Positions 8,636-17,691 of a stretch of DNA of 64,000 bases are shown here, one piece after another (within the stretch, counting starts at the first letter, position 1; the number at the start of each line of letters is the position of its first letter). Source of the DNA: Mesorhizobium sp. WSM2240 (GTDB lineage Bacteria > Pseudomonadota > Alphaproteobacteria > Rhizobiales > Rhizobiaceae); NCBI RefSeq assembly GCF_040438645.1, contig NZ_CP159256.1, positions 310,001-374,000 of the forward strand, written 5' to 3'. Made by a program: the position numbers and the translations under genes. Under the pieces are notes generated by a model. The model saw only the letters and a program-made list of their open reading frames with translations. It made no database searches and had not been told where the DNA came from.

Positions 8636-9823
8636 ATGTCCCTGGTGGCCAATCTCCGCACGATCCGCGCGCCGGTCATGGCATTCCTTGCCATGGGTGT
8701 TTTCTGGGGCGCGTGGCACGCCCTGATCCCGCGCGTGAAGTTCGACGCCGGCGCGTCGGATGCAGCGCTCGGCTCTGCCCTGCTTTGCGTCGCGGTAGGC
8801 GCGATTCCCGCCATGATGCTCGGCGGCCAGCTGGTCGGCAGGCTCGGGCCATGGCTGCTGCCGGCAAGCATCGCCTTGTTTGGCATCGCCGCGATGCTCC
8901 CCACGCTGGCTGATGATCCGATCGAGCTGGGTGCCGCGCTTCTCGTCGTCGGTGCGGCCTCCGGCTTTATGGACATAATGGGGAATGTACGGGTCAGCGA
9001 GCTCGAAAGCCGGGAGAAGGCGGGCTTCATGCATCTTGCGCACGGTCTCTTCTCGGCGGCCTATCTTTTCGCGGCGCTTTCGACGGGCTTGGCCCGCAGT
9101 ATTGGGATCGGCCCGACCGCCATCCTTGGCGCGGTGGCGGCCATCATGTTGGCGCAAGCGGTCTGTGCCGTCACCCGGCCGCCATCGCCGCTTCGCGACC
9201 CGGAGCCAGAAGTGCCGGCAGGTCGCATTCTGAGCCTGCCGGTGGTACTTTTCGGGGGGATCGTGTTCGCCGCCTTCCTCGCCGAAAACGGGCTGCAATC
9301 CTGGAGCGCGCTGCACCTGGAACGTTCCCTCGCGGCCGCCCCCACAATTGACGCGCTGGGGCCGGCAGCGATCGGCCTTGCGTCGTTCGTGGGGCGGGTC
9401 GGCGGCCATTTCCTCACCGCGCGGATCGGCGAATACGCCATTATCATAGCGTCGGCGCTGGTCGCGACAGTGGCGGTCGCCATTTTTGCGACGAGCTCCG
9501 CGATCATGCCCGCCCTGGCGGCGCTGTTCGTGGCCGCAGCGGGCATTTCGATCATCGCACCGTCAGCGATCGGTATGGCGGGTCGCGCGGCCGCGCCGGC
9601 CAAGCGCGGCAGCGCCGTCGCCACGGTCAGCGTGATGGGCTACACCGGCTTTTTCGTCGGACCGGCGATGCTCGGCTTTGTGGCGGAGCACTTTGGCATC
9701 ACAATTGCGCTCGGTACGGTCGCGCTGATCCTGGCGGCTGTGATGCCGCTGTCCCTGGCGGCAAAGCGAAGCGCAGCCTCCGACCGGGGCGCTGGATCCT
9801 CTTGCCAATACGACCACAACTGA
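8636..9823 (+). CDS. MFS transporter (YbjJ/sugar-type, 395 aa)
   Basis: A 395-residue carrier with about eleven to twelve hydrophobic helices. The first half holds FLAMGVFWGAWHALIPRVK, LGSALLCVAVGA and GGQLVGRLG (an MFS loop 2-3 position), the second half AAFLAENGLQSWSALHLE and GYTGFFVGPAMLGFVAEH, as in the YbjJ / FucP-like inner-membrane carriers. It is a single gene downstream of the TRAP operon but 230 bases away, so perhaps separately transcribed. Substrate cannot be read from the sequence; export of a metabolite is as likely as uptake. Confidence 0.85.
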   Translation: MSLVANLRTIRAPVMAFLAMGVFWGAWHALIPRVKFDAGASDAALGSALLCVAVGAIPAMMLGGQLVGRLGPWLLPASIALFGIAAMLPTLADDPIELGAALLVVGAASGFMDIMGNVRVSELESREKAGFMHLAHGLFSAAYLFAALSTGLARSIGIGPTAILGAVAAIMLAQAVCAVTRPPSPLRDPEPEVPAGRILSLPVVLFGGIVFAAFLAENGLQSWSALHLERSLAAAPTIDALGPAAIGLASFVGRVGGHFLTARIGEYAIIIASALVATVAVAIFATSSAIMPALAALFVAAAGISIIAPSAIGMAGRAAAPAKRGSAVATVSVMGYTGFFVGPAMLGFVAEHFGITIALGTVALILAAVMPLSLAAKRSAASDRGAGSSCQYDHN

Positions 9824-10192
9824 TCCTCACCCGAAGGTTATCAATGGCGAACGCTAGCCATCATCGGCAGACCGAATGAGCGCCGCCTTTTGTTGACGCA
9901 TGCACTGCAGAGCCCCGACCACGGAGTGCCTTGTCAATATCAAGCGCGGGCCGCCGATATCCCTCATTGATGAGTACAATCTCTTCACCCTCGAAGTCGA
10001 GCGGATCAGCTGGCGCTGGACAGCGCAGGTGCAGCCACGCTGATGCAGGCACAGCCAGACGATCCGAGCTCCAGCAGGCAATGCCCTAGAGATTTCCGTA
10101 TCGGCGGATGACGACCACGGTGCGACTTGGATGAAAGTCATAAGACGGCCGCTCTATTACTGTTGATCCGACTCGACGCCGGAAACGTCGAC
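9824..10192. other. Intergenic stretch, unassigned coding-like debris
   Basis: Leftward frames between about 10130 and 9860 give protein-like pieces in two phases (ARIVWLCLHQRGCTCA, then PADPLDFEGEEIVLINEGY) that suggest a frameshifted remnant. I cannot name the family. No promoter or terminator is evident. Confidence 0.25.
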
Positions 10193-11053
10193 CTACGTTC
10201 TCGCGAGGAATGTTGCGATCGCGTCCGCCAAGAGCTGTGGCGCTTCCTCAGCCATGTGATGGCCACTGTCGATGCCATGGCCTTCAAGCACTGTCGTCCA
10301 CGGGCGCCAGACCGACAGCACATCACCATAGAGTTTTTCGAGGTCGTCGCGCAGTGACCAGAGGACCAGCGTTGGGCATTCCACGCATTTTCCTGCGTCG
10401 CGGTCGGCTTTGTCATGCAGATGATCGACCGCCAGACCGGCGCGATAGTCCTCGATCATGCCGTGCACGACGGCAGGATTGGTGATGGCCGCGCGATAAT
10501 CGCCATAGGCCTCCTCTCCCATGGCGCGAGGAGAACCACCGTACCAAGCGATCGGATCCGCCATAATCGCACGCTCCGGCTTTTCGGGTTGGGCGAAGAA
10601 GAACCAGTGCCACCACTCAGTGGCAAAGCGGGCGTCGCAGCGTTCGAGCGCCTCAACAATCGGGACGCCATCGAGAATGACAAGGTTTGAGACGGCAGCC
10701 GGATGGTCCATCGCAAGCCGGAACGCCGTATAGCTGCCTCGGTCGTGGCCGGCGACCGCGAACCGCTCAAACCCGAAATGTGCCATGAGTTCCACGCAGT
10801 CGCGGGCCTTCGCGCGTTTGGATGATCCCGAATGATCCGGTGTATCCGCAGGAATCGAGGACTGGCCAAAGCCACGCAGGTCGGGACAGATCACGGTGTG
10901 GCGCTCTGCCAGCAGCGGCGCCACCCGATGCCAGGTGGCGTGGGTGCGGGGGTGACCGTGAAGGAGGAGAAGAGGAGGGCCCGATCCCCCGTGGCGCACG
11001 CGCAGCGTAGCGTCCACCAACTCGACCGTTTGCAATACGAATCCGTCGAACAT
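10193..11053 (-). CDS. Alpha/beta hydrolase, fluoroacetate-dehalogenase-like
   Basis: A 286-residue alpha/beta hydrolase starting at the ATG at 11053; a longer frame upstream has no homologous-looking sequence. The nucleophile elbow is AGHDRGS, with Asp104 in place of serine, as in haloacetate dehalogenases and epoxide hydrolases. ICPDLRGFGQSS supplies the substrate arginines, EWWHWFFFAQPEKPE carries the His-Trp halide-binding pair seen in fluoroacetate dehalogenases, and the catalytic histidine lies in DSGHHMAEEAP. Likely reaction: hydrolytic removal of halide from a haloacetate, in the cytoplasm. It is monocistronic and followed by mobile-element debris. Confidence 0.82.
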   Translation of the reverse strand: MFDGFVLQTVELVDATLRVRHGGSGPPLLLLHGHPRTHATWHRVAPLLAERHTVICPDLRGFGQSSIPADTPDHSGSSKRAKARDCVELMAHFGFERFAVAGHDRGSYTAFRLAMDHPAAVSNLVILDGVPIVEALERCDARFATEWWHWFFFAQPEKPERAIMADPIAWYGGSPRAMGEEAYGDYRAAITNPAVVHGMIEDYRAGLAVDHLHDKADRDAGKCVECPTLVLWSLRDDLEKLYGDVLSVWRPWTTVLEGHGIDSGHHMAEEAPQLLADAIATFLART

Positions 11054-11097
11054 CGATGAGCAACAGCGCCGGCTGGCGTTGGTTCCAGCACGATGCC

Positions 11098-11345
11098 CTA
11101 CGTGCTGGCAGCTGCAACTCGGCGGCGGCGTCGGGAATAGGCCCAAGCGTGTCCAGAAGACGCGGTAGCGCTTCGGCGTCGACTCCGCGGTCGATGCGGA
11201 GGCGCACCGCCGCCAAGCTCGATCTCGATAATGCCGCTTCTGATGCGAAGCCGAGCGGGAGGCGTCGATGATGCCGGAGCCTCAACGGCAGGCGGCGCAA
11301 CAGCAGGAACGATCTCGACCGGAACCAACTGCGGGACGTCGTCGG
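11098..11345 (-). pseudogene. IS66-family accessory ORF (TnpA/OrfA) remnant
   Basis: Two phases together read like the C-terminus of IS66 OrfA: LVPVEIVPAVAPPAVEAP and GIIEIELGGG in one frame, then after a shift near 11213 VRLRIDRGVDAEALPRLLDTL in the next. Family members end with IEIEL-G-VRV-R-VD-ALARVL. The following OrfB and the transposase are absent, so this is a small relic next to the hydrolase start. Confidence 0.65.
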
Positions 11346-11399
11346 CATGGGCGAGGCCGCACAGGCCAATGCTCCATAGGAAGAGTTGGCTGATTTGAA

Positions 11400-12110
11400 T
11401 GCCATGGGTAGGGTTCATGGCTGGAACAAATGCTGGTCCGCAAGTCGCGCACCCTGGTGAAGGTGGCGCTTGTCAAGATGGCACAACAGTTCGGCGAGAC
11501 GAGGCTAGAAGAACCAGGGATTTCGGCCATGCCAGCGAGTATGATGCAATCCGTGGCGTGATCGTTGACCAGACCCATTGCCCGCATGAACGCAAAGACG
11601 GTTGTGGGGCAAACGAACGTCCAGGCCCGCTTACGCCTTCCACAACTCTCTTCGGAGGCAGGCGGTATTTGCCTTCACCTATTTGTTGCCGTTCCGGATC
11701 TACGTGAAGCGCTTCTTTTGGTGATCATCGCTGCCGGATGCGGCGGTGTCGGCGTTCTCCATCGGACCACAGCCGTGAGCTGACCCGGAGCATGCGAGTT
11801 TCCGCTTGGATCAGAATAGCTTAAGTGCAGGGGAACATCCGCTTCCGAGCCGCCAGAACGGGACCGGAGAGCCTCGAAGGGTTATAACCTGCCGATCGCC
11901 GTCTCCGCTTTGCGCCCAAATGCCTGCCGTAGAGATCAGCTTTACCGCCTCCTGCAAGCAGACATCGCCGGCGACTACGCTGGAGGCCGTGGTTGCGCGA
12001 GAGGTCGACATTCGAGGCGTTTTCCATGAGCGGACGTTCGTGCCGCGGCCGCAGTCTACCTGTTGCGGTAATTGCTTCCAACGCCAGTGGCAAGTGATCC
12101 CGAAAAACCC
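11400..12110. other. 700-base stretch with no recognisable gene
   Basis: Short open frames exist on both strands but none has a ribosome site plus a protein-like sequence. The piece around 11655-11720 encodes AVFAFTYLLPFRIYVKRFFW, which may be debris of a membrane protein. Given the IS66 relic alongside, this is probably a mobile-element scar. Confidence 0.35.
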
Positions 12111-12746
12111 TCACGAGCCTGCAACTGACTGTCCAGCCGTAGAGGCCTCCGATAACGCGGCTTGGAAAAGCGCACGGGCCGACCATCGCATTAGACGGAC
12201 AGCCTCCTCACGCGACAGGCCGCCAATATCGGTTAGCCATACGAGCGCCTCTATTCCGCATGAGGCCCTGATCGCCAGAGCAAGGCGTTTCAGCTCCGGC
12301 TGCGGGATTTGGTCACTTAGCGGCGCCATGGCATCCAAAAGCCACCCGACCGCACGTCCTTGCCTCAGCAGCAGAGGCTCACGGGGACCAAGCTCGGGAT
12401 CGAGCGAAAGCCGCAGCATCGTGCGCAACTCGGGTTCAGTTTCCACGGTCAGTTCCGCCAGTGCCTTCACCGCCAGGTCGATTCTGGTTTCGGGATCGGT
12501 CGGAGGATTGTCTCCGAGCAGCGTTCCAAGATCGATCTCGGGATGCGTAGCAAGCAGCAGCGAGCGCTGGTTCGGAAAATAGCGGTAGGCTGTGGTGCGG
12601 GAAACGGCCGCTGCCTCGGCCGCCTGCTCAACGGTCGGCGTGATTCCTCCGGCCAGCAACTGACGGGTGGCTTCAATCAAGGCGCGGCGCGTCCGCGCCT
12701 TTTGCAGTTTCCGGCCGGTTGATTCATATGGAACTGGAGCGTTCAT
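12111..12746 (-). CDS. TetR-family transcriptional regulator
   Basis: A 211-residue repressor. The N-terminal HTH (about residues 15-62) is clear: RRALIEATRQLLAGG, VEQAAEAAAVSRTTAYRYF, FPNQRSLLLA. The remaining helical part is the ligand pocket and dimer interface, not similar to any effector class I can name. It is transcribed away from the cupin gene, with a 20-base imperfect palindrome abutting its own start codon, so autorepression and control of the divergent cupin/flavoprotein genes are likely. Confidence 0.88.
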   Translation of the reverse strand: MNAPVPYESTGRKLQKARTRRALIEATRQLLAGGITPTVEQAAEAAAVSRTTAYRYFPNQRSLLLATHPEIDLGTLLGDNPPTDPETRIDLAVKALAELTVETEPELRTMLRLSLDPELGPREPLLLRQGRAVGWLLDAMAPLSDQIPQPELKRLALAIRASCGIEALVWLTDIGGLSREEAVRLMRWSARALFQAALSEASTAGQSVAGS

Positions 12747-12766
12747 TATGGTACTGTAGTCCCATA
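12747..12766. promoter_or_regulatory. Candidate TetR operator
   Basis: An imperfect inverted repeat with 16 of 20 symmetric positions (TATGGTACT...GTCCCATA) lies directly upstream of the TetR start codon in the gap to the divergent cupin gene. A further TATGGG half-like block occurs at 12800-12805 before the cupin. The position is typical of TetR autoregulation; binding is inferred. Confidence 0.5.
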
Positions 12767-12816
12767 ACAGGATTTCGATACCTTATAACTCGGCTTTAGT
12801 ATGGGAGGAAAGAGAA

Positions 12817-13287
12817 ATGCTCGGTGTGGCGTCGGCGACTGCTTCTACCCAGGACCGCTTCTGGTGGCAGGGGAGTCTGATGGTCATCAAGGCTCGCGCC
12901 GCCGATACGGCAGGCGCGTTGGGCTTGACGGAAGGTCATTTCCCGGAGGGCTTTGGTCCGCCGCTGCATGTCCATCACCGCGAAGACGAGGCCATATTCG
13001 TGCTCGAAGGCAGAATACGCTTCCGCCAGGGCGAAGAGGAATTCGTTGCTGGTCCTGGAACGGTCGTTTGGGGCCCACGCGGCGTTCCGCACGCGTTTAA
13101 GGTTGAACCCGGCGGCGCGCGGGCATTGGTGATTGTCACGCCCGGCGGGTTTGAGGAGATGTTCGCGGTAGGCGGCATCCCGGCAGAGGACCTCGCCGAG
13201 GCTCCCACCGTTCAGTATGACCCAGCAGTTGCGGCCGCCTTGGCGGAAAGGTTCGGATTCGAGGTCGTCGGTCCGCAACTCGATTAA
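12817..13287 (+). CDS. Cupin-domain protein (quercetinase-like)
   Basis: A 156-residue single cupin. Motif 1 is PPLHVHHREDEAIFVLEG with His-X-His-X5-Glu ligands, motif 2 is PRGVPHAFKV with the fourth ligand His, so a mononuclear metal site (Fe, Mn or Ni) is intact. Such proteins are dioxygenases or isomerase-like enzymes acting on small phenolics or carbonyls. The start at 12817 follows AGGAAAGAG. It precedes the flavoprotein gene by 60 bases on the same strand and is divergent from the TetR gene, suggesting one regulated unit. Confidence 0.82.
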   Translation: MLGVASATASTQDRFWWQGSLMVIKARAADTAGALGLTEGHFPEGFGPPLHVHHREDEAIFVLEGRIRFRQGEEEFVAGPGTVVWGPRGVPHAFKVEPGGARALVIVTPGGFEEMFAVGGIPAEDLAEAPTVQYDPAVAAALAERFGFEVVGPQLD

Positions 13288-13347
13288 TCGTTTCTCATGG
13301 CATTCACGAACCTTCTGAATCGTTGGGATGCCTCCGGGAGGATCAGC

Positions 13348-14961
13348 ATGGACGAGACCTACGACGGCATTATTCTCGGGGCTGGTCACAACGGCATGAT
13401 CGCTCAGGCCTATCTCTGCAAGGCGGGGTTGAAGGTGCTGTCGATCGACCGACGGCCGCTCTTCGGCGGCGGCCTGACCACCGAAGAGGAGCCCGAGTTT
13501 CCGGGCTATCTGCACAACACCCACGCGGTCTTCTGCCGGGCCGTCACCTCTCTTGCCTGGTACCGGGATCTCGAGCTTGAACGGCACGGACTCACCATGA
13601 TCGAGCCCGAGATGAACGTCGCTCTCATGACTAGGGACCATGACGTCTTGCAGTGGTGGACCGATTTCGAGAAGACCTATGAATCTGTCGCCCGGTTCAG
13701 CAGGAATGATGCCGACACCCTGCGGCGGTGGTACGAGGAGTTCGTTCCCATCGTGCAGAAGATCCTCCGACCCGAACTGGCCTCGCCGCCGTTGCCGGCT
13801 GAGCGGCGGCGCGCGCTGCTGTCAAGGACGAAGGCGGGCCAGAGGGTACTGGAGGTGGCGCAATTATCGCCTCTCGAGTTCGTGCAGCGCGAGTTCGAGC
13901 ATCCCGTCGTGCAGGCCGGTCTCATCTTCTTCAACGGCCTGCGCGAAGTGGATATGCGGGTGAAGGGCTTCGGGCATCACATCGCCATGCTTCTGGCCTC
14001 TCCCGCAAAGGCGCAGATGCCCAAGGGCGGGACTGCGCGGCTTGCCAAGGCGATCGCTGCTGCCGTTCGCGAAGCGGGCGGCGATATCATGCTCAACACC
14101 GAGATCAGGCGCATCGTCGTCGAGAACGGACGGGCGGCCGGCATCGAGACGATGGACGGCCGGACAATCCGCGCCCGGAAATTCGTCGCCTCGTCGCTTA
14201 ATCCCGCGCAGACCTTCCTCGAGTTCCTCGATCCGGAAGTCGTGCCGGAGGCGTGGCAGGAGAAGGCGCGCGGCTTCAAGTTCAATCTTGTCGCCCCTTT
14301 GATGTCGCTGCACCTAAAGCTCAAGGCGCCGCCCGACTATCTCGCTGCCCGCAAGGTGCCTTCTGCCAACGATTGCTTCATGGTCATCATGGGTATCGAC
14401 GACCTTCAGACCTTTCAGACGATGTTCGAGTGTCACGAGCGCGGGATCATGCCCCCCGGGCCGATCCTCTACGGCTCCTGCCTGACGCGGCATGATCCGA
14501 CCCAGGCCCCACCCGGAAAGCATACGGCTTTCGTTTGGCAGAAGGTGCCTTATCACCTCTATGGCAATCCGGACAATTGGGACCGGTACAAGGACGAGGT
14601 CGGGCGGCAGATGCTCGACCAGTGGATCCACTACGCTCCCAATCTGGCCACCGATGTCGAGCGCTGGTTCACCCGCAGCCCGCGCGATACCGCGCGCGAG
14701 TTGCCGAATTTGGGGGAAGGCGACACGCTCGGCGGCGCCTTCACCAACGGCCAATATTTCGATGGCCGGCCCTTCGCCGGAGCGGGCAATTACCGCACGC
14801 ATCTCGACGGCCTTTACGTGTGCGGTTCGGCCTCCCATCCCGGCGGAAACGTGACAGGGCTTCCAGGCTACAACGCCGCGCAGATCGTTCTTGCCGATCT
14901 CGGTGTCGAGACGAATTGGTTCCCGCCGACGATGGACAAGCAACTTGAGGCACTCGCATGA
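13348..14961 (+). CDS. FAD-dependent oxidoreductase, PYROXD2 / phytoene-desaturase type
   Basis: A 537-residue flavoprotein. The N-terminal dinucleotide fold is YDGIILGAGHNGMIAQAYL with the downstream SIDRRPLFGGG; the C-terminal FAD motif is LDGLYVCGSASHPGGNVTGLPGYNAA. These are the marks of the CrtI/PYROXD2 superfamily. The ATG at 13348 is chosen because GGGAGG sits seven bases upstream and the Rossmann strand follows at once; an in-frame ATG at 13297 would add 17 odd residues. It is not next to carotenoid genes, so a desaturation or oxidation of another lipophilic or aromatic substrate is more likely. Probably co-transcribed with the cupin. Confidence 0.85.
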   Translation: MDETYDGIILGAGHNGMIAQAYLCKAGLKVLSIDRRPLFGGGLTTEEEPEFPGYLHNTHAVFCRAVTSLAWYRDLELERHGLTMIEPEMNVALMTRDHDVLQWWTDFEKTYESVARFSRNDADTLRRWYEEFVPIVQKILRPELASPPLPAERRRALLSRTKAGQRVLEVAQLSPLEFVQREFEHPVVQAGLIFFNGLREVDMRVKGFGHHIAMLLASPAKAQMPKGGTARLAKAIAAAVREAGGDIMLNTEIRRIVVENGRAAGIETMDGRTIRARKFVASSLNPAQTFLEFLDPEVVPEAWQEKARGFKFNLVAPLMSLHLKLKAPPDYLAARKVPSANDCFMVIMGIDDLQTFQTMFECHERGIMPPGPILYGSCLTRHDPTQAPPGKHTAFVWQKVPYHLYGNPDNWDRYKDEVGRQMLDQWIHYAPNLATDVERWFTRSPRDTARELPNLGEGDTLGGAFTNGQYFDGRPFAGAGNYRTHLDGLYVCGSASHPGGNVTGLPGYNAAQIVLADLGVETNWFPPTMDKQLEALA

Positions 14962-14984
14962 TGCTTTCGGAACTCAGTAACACC

Positions 14985-15200
14985 TCAATACAGGCGTCCG
15001 CGCGGCTTCCTCCAGCGTTCGAACACCTCGATGCGTCCGCCGCAGCAGGCGCACGGCAGCCGGAAGTCCTCCGGTTCGCTGGGTGTGTCGTCAGCGGGCG
15101 GCCCGGCGACGTTCAGCAGTTCGCGGGCGATTGCGAGGCTGGCCTTGCGGGCGGAGCGGCAAGCAGGCCGTAGTGACGGATGCGATGGAAGCCGCGCGGC
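14985..15200 (-). pseudogene. IS91-family transposase C-terminal remnant
   Basis: Leftward, one frame reads GFHRIRHYGLLA and the next ARKASLAIARELLNVA, followed by PEDFRLPCACCGGRIEVFER. This is the usual end of IS91-type (HUH, Y2) transposases: the conserved FHRIRHYGLLA block, then a CPCCGG zinc knuckle and an ERW-type tail. One frameshift near 15165 and loss of the N-terminal two thirds make it a relic. Confidence 0.7.
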
Positions 15201-15204
15201 AACC

Positions 15205-15442
15205 GGGCCTGTGCCCTCTACCTCAACCGCAGACGTCTTCCCGCGCAGCGGTTCGTTCCCCGGCCCCAAACTGGAACAGCTATATATGGCTCCATCTGGG
15301 TGGAAAGCGGAATGGCAGCTGTTGATCGACAATGAATACGATCCGGACATTCAGACCATGCGACGCCTCGAAAGGGCCAGTCCGTCATCATCCTGTCGCT
15401 GGACTTAGCCCCGCCGCCAAGACTCTTCTTTCCGTTCGGCGA
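15205..15442. repeat. Intergenic repeat debris, related to 31810-31900
   Basis: The block CCCCGGCCCCAAACTGGAAC-AGCTATAT-GGCTCCATCTGGGT (about 15255-15300) resembles TCTCGGCCCAACTGGGACAG-CTTTATTAGGCTCCATCGGGTG at about 31852-31893. These appear to be members of a degenerate dispersed family. No gene is evident. Confidence 0.45.
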
Positions 15443-17191
15443 TCAATCCCGACGCGGATCGTAAGGCCTGGCGGCCCGTTGAGCGACGCGCTCGCGGTAC
15501 CTCGCGTCGGTACCACTTCGGTTTTCCGGCTTGGTAAGCGTTTCGACAGGCTTCCCGAGGACGACCAGCAGCGTGTCCCATTCTTCCTGGCCGAGCGTCT
15601 TGTAGCGGTACTCCAGACCCGGCGAAGCCAGGAGCTGCTCGATCTCAGGCCGCGCGAAAGAGGCAGCAGGGCCAATGCGGCGAAAGCCGCTTCGCACGGC
15701 ATCGGTAGCCGCGGTCAGGTCGCTGAAGCCATACTTGCCCGGATCGTAGACGGAGTACTCGCGCAGCAGCCGCAACAGATCGGGCACGGCATCGACGCCG
15801 CGGTCGCCTTGGCGCTTGATCAGGCCGGTGGCAAAGCGGCTGACCGCCGGATCGGCGAGAATCGCGCGCTCTTCCGGCAGAGGATCGGCGTAGGCGCCCT
15901 CAGGGAGGCCGGCCAGGGCATTGATCCAGTGGCGCGCCTCCTTCTTGTCGGTGGCCGCGAGGTAGCGGCGAGCGGCGAGCCGCCGCAGATCGGCACAGTC
16001 GCCATTGACTTGTTTGATGATCGCCCACAGCCCGTCTGAGGATCGCACCCGCGGGTCCTCCAAGATGCGAACCAGCAGACGCCGGTCGCTCTCGCCGAGC
16101 GGCTGGTCGTTCGCGCGGAACGAGTCCATCCACTGATTGGCGAGCAAGAACGCGGGATCGCTCACCGGCTTGCGCGGATCGTCGAGCGCTCTGGCAAGCT
16201 CCTCGCGCGTTCTCGTTTTCGCCGCCTCCATATCCACTCCGCGCGAAACACTGGTGTGATCGAGTAGCAGCCGGTTGACCGGAACCTCGTCGTACATGCT
16301 TCCGTCACCGAGCCGTCGACGCGCCCAGCCGAACCGGAAGTTCTCGATTCCGCCCGAAGTCCCGATCAGCAACGGCGCCGCCGGGGCAAAGATCGACAGG
16401 ATCGACTGCCGCAGCAGCACCTGTTCACCGGCGTCAGTGATGGTGAGCGCCTTGCGGTGGGGTGCGGACGGTTCGAGCGACCAATCCACCCGTCCCCATC
16501 GGGGCTTGGGCTTGGCATCGGGCACGGCAGGGCCGTCCTCGATCACAATGGTGAAGTCGGGTTCGGGGGCGTCGTCGCTTTGCAGCAGCGCCTTGCCCTC
16601 TGACATCATCAGGTTCCATTCGGCTTCCAGCGCGCGCTGAGGGGCGAGCGGATCGGAGGCATCGTAGCGCCGCACTTCCAGTAGGCCATGCCCGATGAGG
16701 GTGCTTCGTTTGCCGGGTGTCGAGTCCGGCACGATGCGATAGGTATTGGAATGGCCGCGAGGGGTCTGGACGCGGACCGAAGTGATGCCCGGGGTCTTGA
16801 GCAAGGCCGCGCACAATGCATCGCAACGGCCCTCGAACGGGCGGACGAGCAGAATGTCCCCCTTGAGCGCAATCGGTGCGCTCGCCTGAATGTCCGGCTC
16901 CTTCAAGCTGGCCAGCATGCCCCTCGCCCAGGTGAGGCCCGGCTGGGGGATGGTCCAGAACAGTGCCAGCGTCGCGGCGCCCGAGATGACGGTCAGAGGA
17001 ACCCCTGAAACGAAACTTCCGAGCAGCATGCGGAAAAGCGCGAAGGCGACGCCATACATGAAGGCCGTTGGCATCAACGCGAGGATGAGCCCCGGGATGA
17101 TCAGGAAACTGCCGATGATGACCAGCCATGGCATTGTCAGCGCCACGAACGCGCCGATGCCGGTGATGATCAAGTAGGTCTTCAACCACAT
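15443..17191 (-). CDS. Membrane protein of unknown function (582 aa)
   Basis: I do not recognise the family. The first ~85 residues hold three hydrophobic helices (YLIITGIGAFVALTMPWLVI, IIPGLILALMPTAFMYGVAF, SGAATLALFWTIP) and the remaining ~500 residues are soluble and charged, with a repeat-poor, helix-rich C-terminal part (about 350-560) that looks like armadillo/HEAT-like helices. It probably sits in the inner membrane with a large domain on one face. Single gene, ordinary codon use, no close neighbours on its strand. Function unknown. Confidence 0.7.
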   Translation of the reverse strand: MWLKTYLIITGIGAFVALTMPWLVIIGSFLIIPGLILALMPTAFMYGVAFALFRMLLGSFVSGVPLTVISGAATLALFWTIPQPGLTWARGMLASLKEPDIQASAPIALKGDILLVRPFEGRCDALCAALLKTPGITSVRVQTPRGHSNTYRIVPDSTPGKRSTLIGHGLLEVRRYDASDPLAPQRALEAEWNLMMSEGKALLQSDDAPEPDFTIVIEDGPAVPDAKPKPRWGRVDWSLEPSAPHRKALTITDAGEQVLLRQSILSIFAPAAPLLIGTSGGIENFRFGWARRRLGDGSMYDEVPVNRLLLDHTSVSRGVDMEAAKTRTREELARALDDPRKPVSDPAFLLANQWMDSFRANDQPLGESDRRLLVRILEDPRVRSSDGLWAIIKQVNGDCADLRRLAARRYLAATDKKEARHWINALAGLPEGAYADPLPEERAILADPAVSRFATGLIKRQGDRGVDAVPDLLRLLREYSVYDPGKYGFSDLTAATDAVRSGFRRIGPAASFARPEIEQLLASPGLEYRYKTLGQEEWDTLLVVLGKPVETLTKPENRSGTDARYRERVAQRAARPYDPRRD

Positions 17192-17390
17192 ACGCGGACC
17201 TTACCGCGCAGTACTCAAAAAATGATAAAGCCTCGGGTCGGTGCCGTCTTTCGGGATCCGCCCGTTGACGAATCTCGTCACCCTCACCTCAAAGCTGTCG
17301 ATCGTCCGCCTTTGGGGACTCTGGCGCCTCCATCAGATGCTCGACTCGAGGTCAGTTGCGGACATCTGAGCGGTAGAATCTCTGAACGGC
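17192..17390. other. Intergenic stretch without a gene
   Basis: Nothing protein-like. The phrase GAGGTCAGTTGCGGACAT near 17348-17365 resembles the scattered intergenic repeat debris common in this window. Confidence 0.3.
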
Positions 17391-17657
17391 TCAACTTGGG
17401 GGGACGGAAACTACCGCTACGCGCCCCATTCCAGCCGTAGAGAACAGCGCCGGCAACGCCTGGAAGCAGACGTTGCCGGTGACCATCTGGAGCTCACGCT
17501 CGCGCCATTTCATGACCTCCGCGACAGTTGGCTCTAGATATTTGGCTGCCAGCCCGTTGGCAGAGATAAGGAGGAGGCGGGCGATCTCGCCCGCCTCCTC
17601 GCGCCTGGGCGGAGCGGATCCTGACACGGGGCGCAGGGCGGTCAGTCGGTATGACAT
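17391..17657 (-). CDS. Small hypothetical protein (88 aa)
   Basis: The ATG at 17657 follows CAGGAAC at usable spacing. The protein (MSYRLTALRPVSG..., then EIARLLLISANGLAAKYLEP and a hydrophobic C-terminus) has no known motif. It lies 34 bases downstream of the alpha/beta hydrolase on the same strand, so it is likely co-transcribed. It could be a fragment of a larger lost gene; coding appearance is moderate. Confidence 0.4.
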   Translation of the reverse strand: MSYRLTALRPVSGSAPPRREEAGEIARLLLISANGLAAKYLEPTVAEVMKWRERELQMVTGNVCFQALPALFSTAGMGRVAVVSVPPS

Positions 17658-17691
17658 TGGAGTTCCTGTAGTGGCGGGCGTCAGTTCGCGG

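Noticed and set aside
8393..9409. A 338-codon open frame on the minus strand
   Set aside because: Antisense to the MFS gene; only the last ~55 codons outside that gene look protein-like, and they lack a start.
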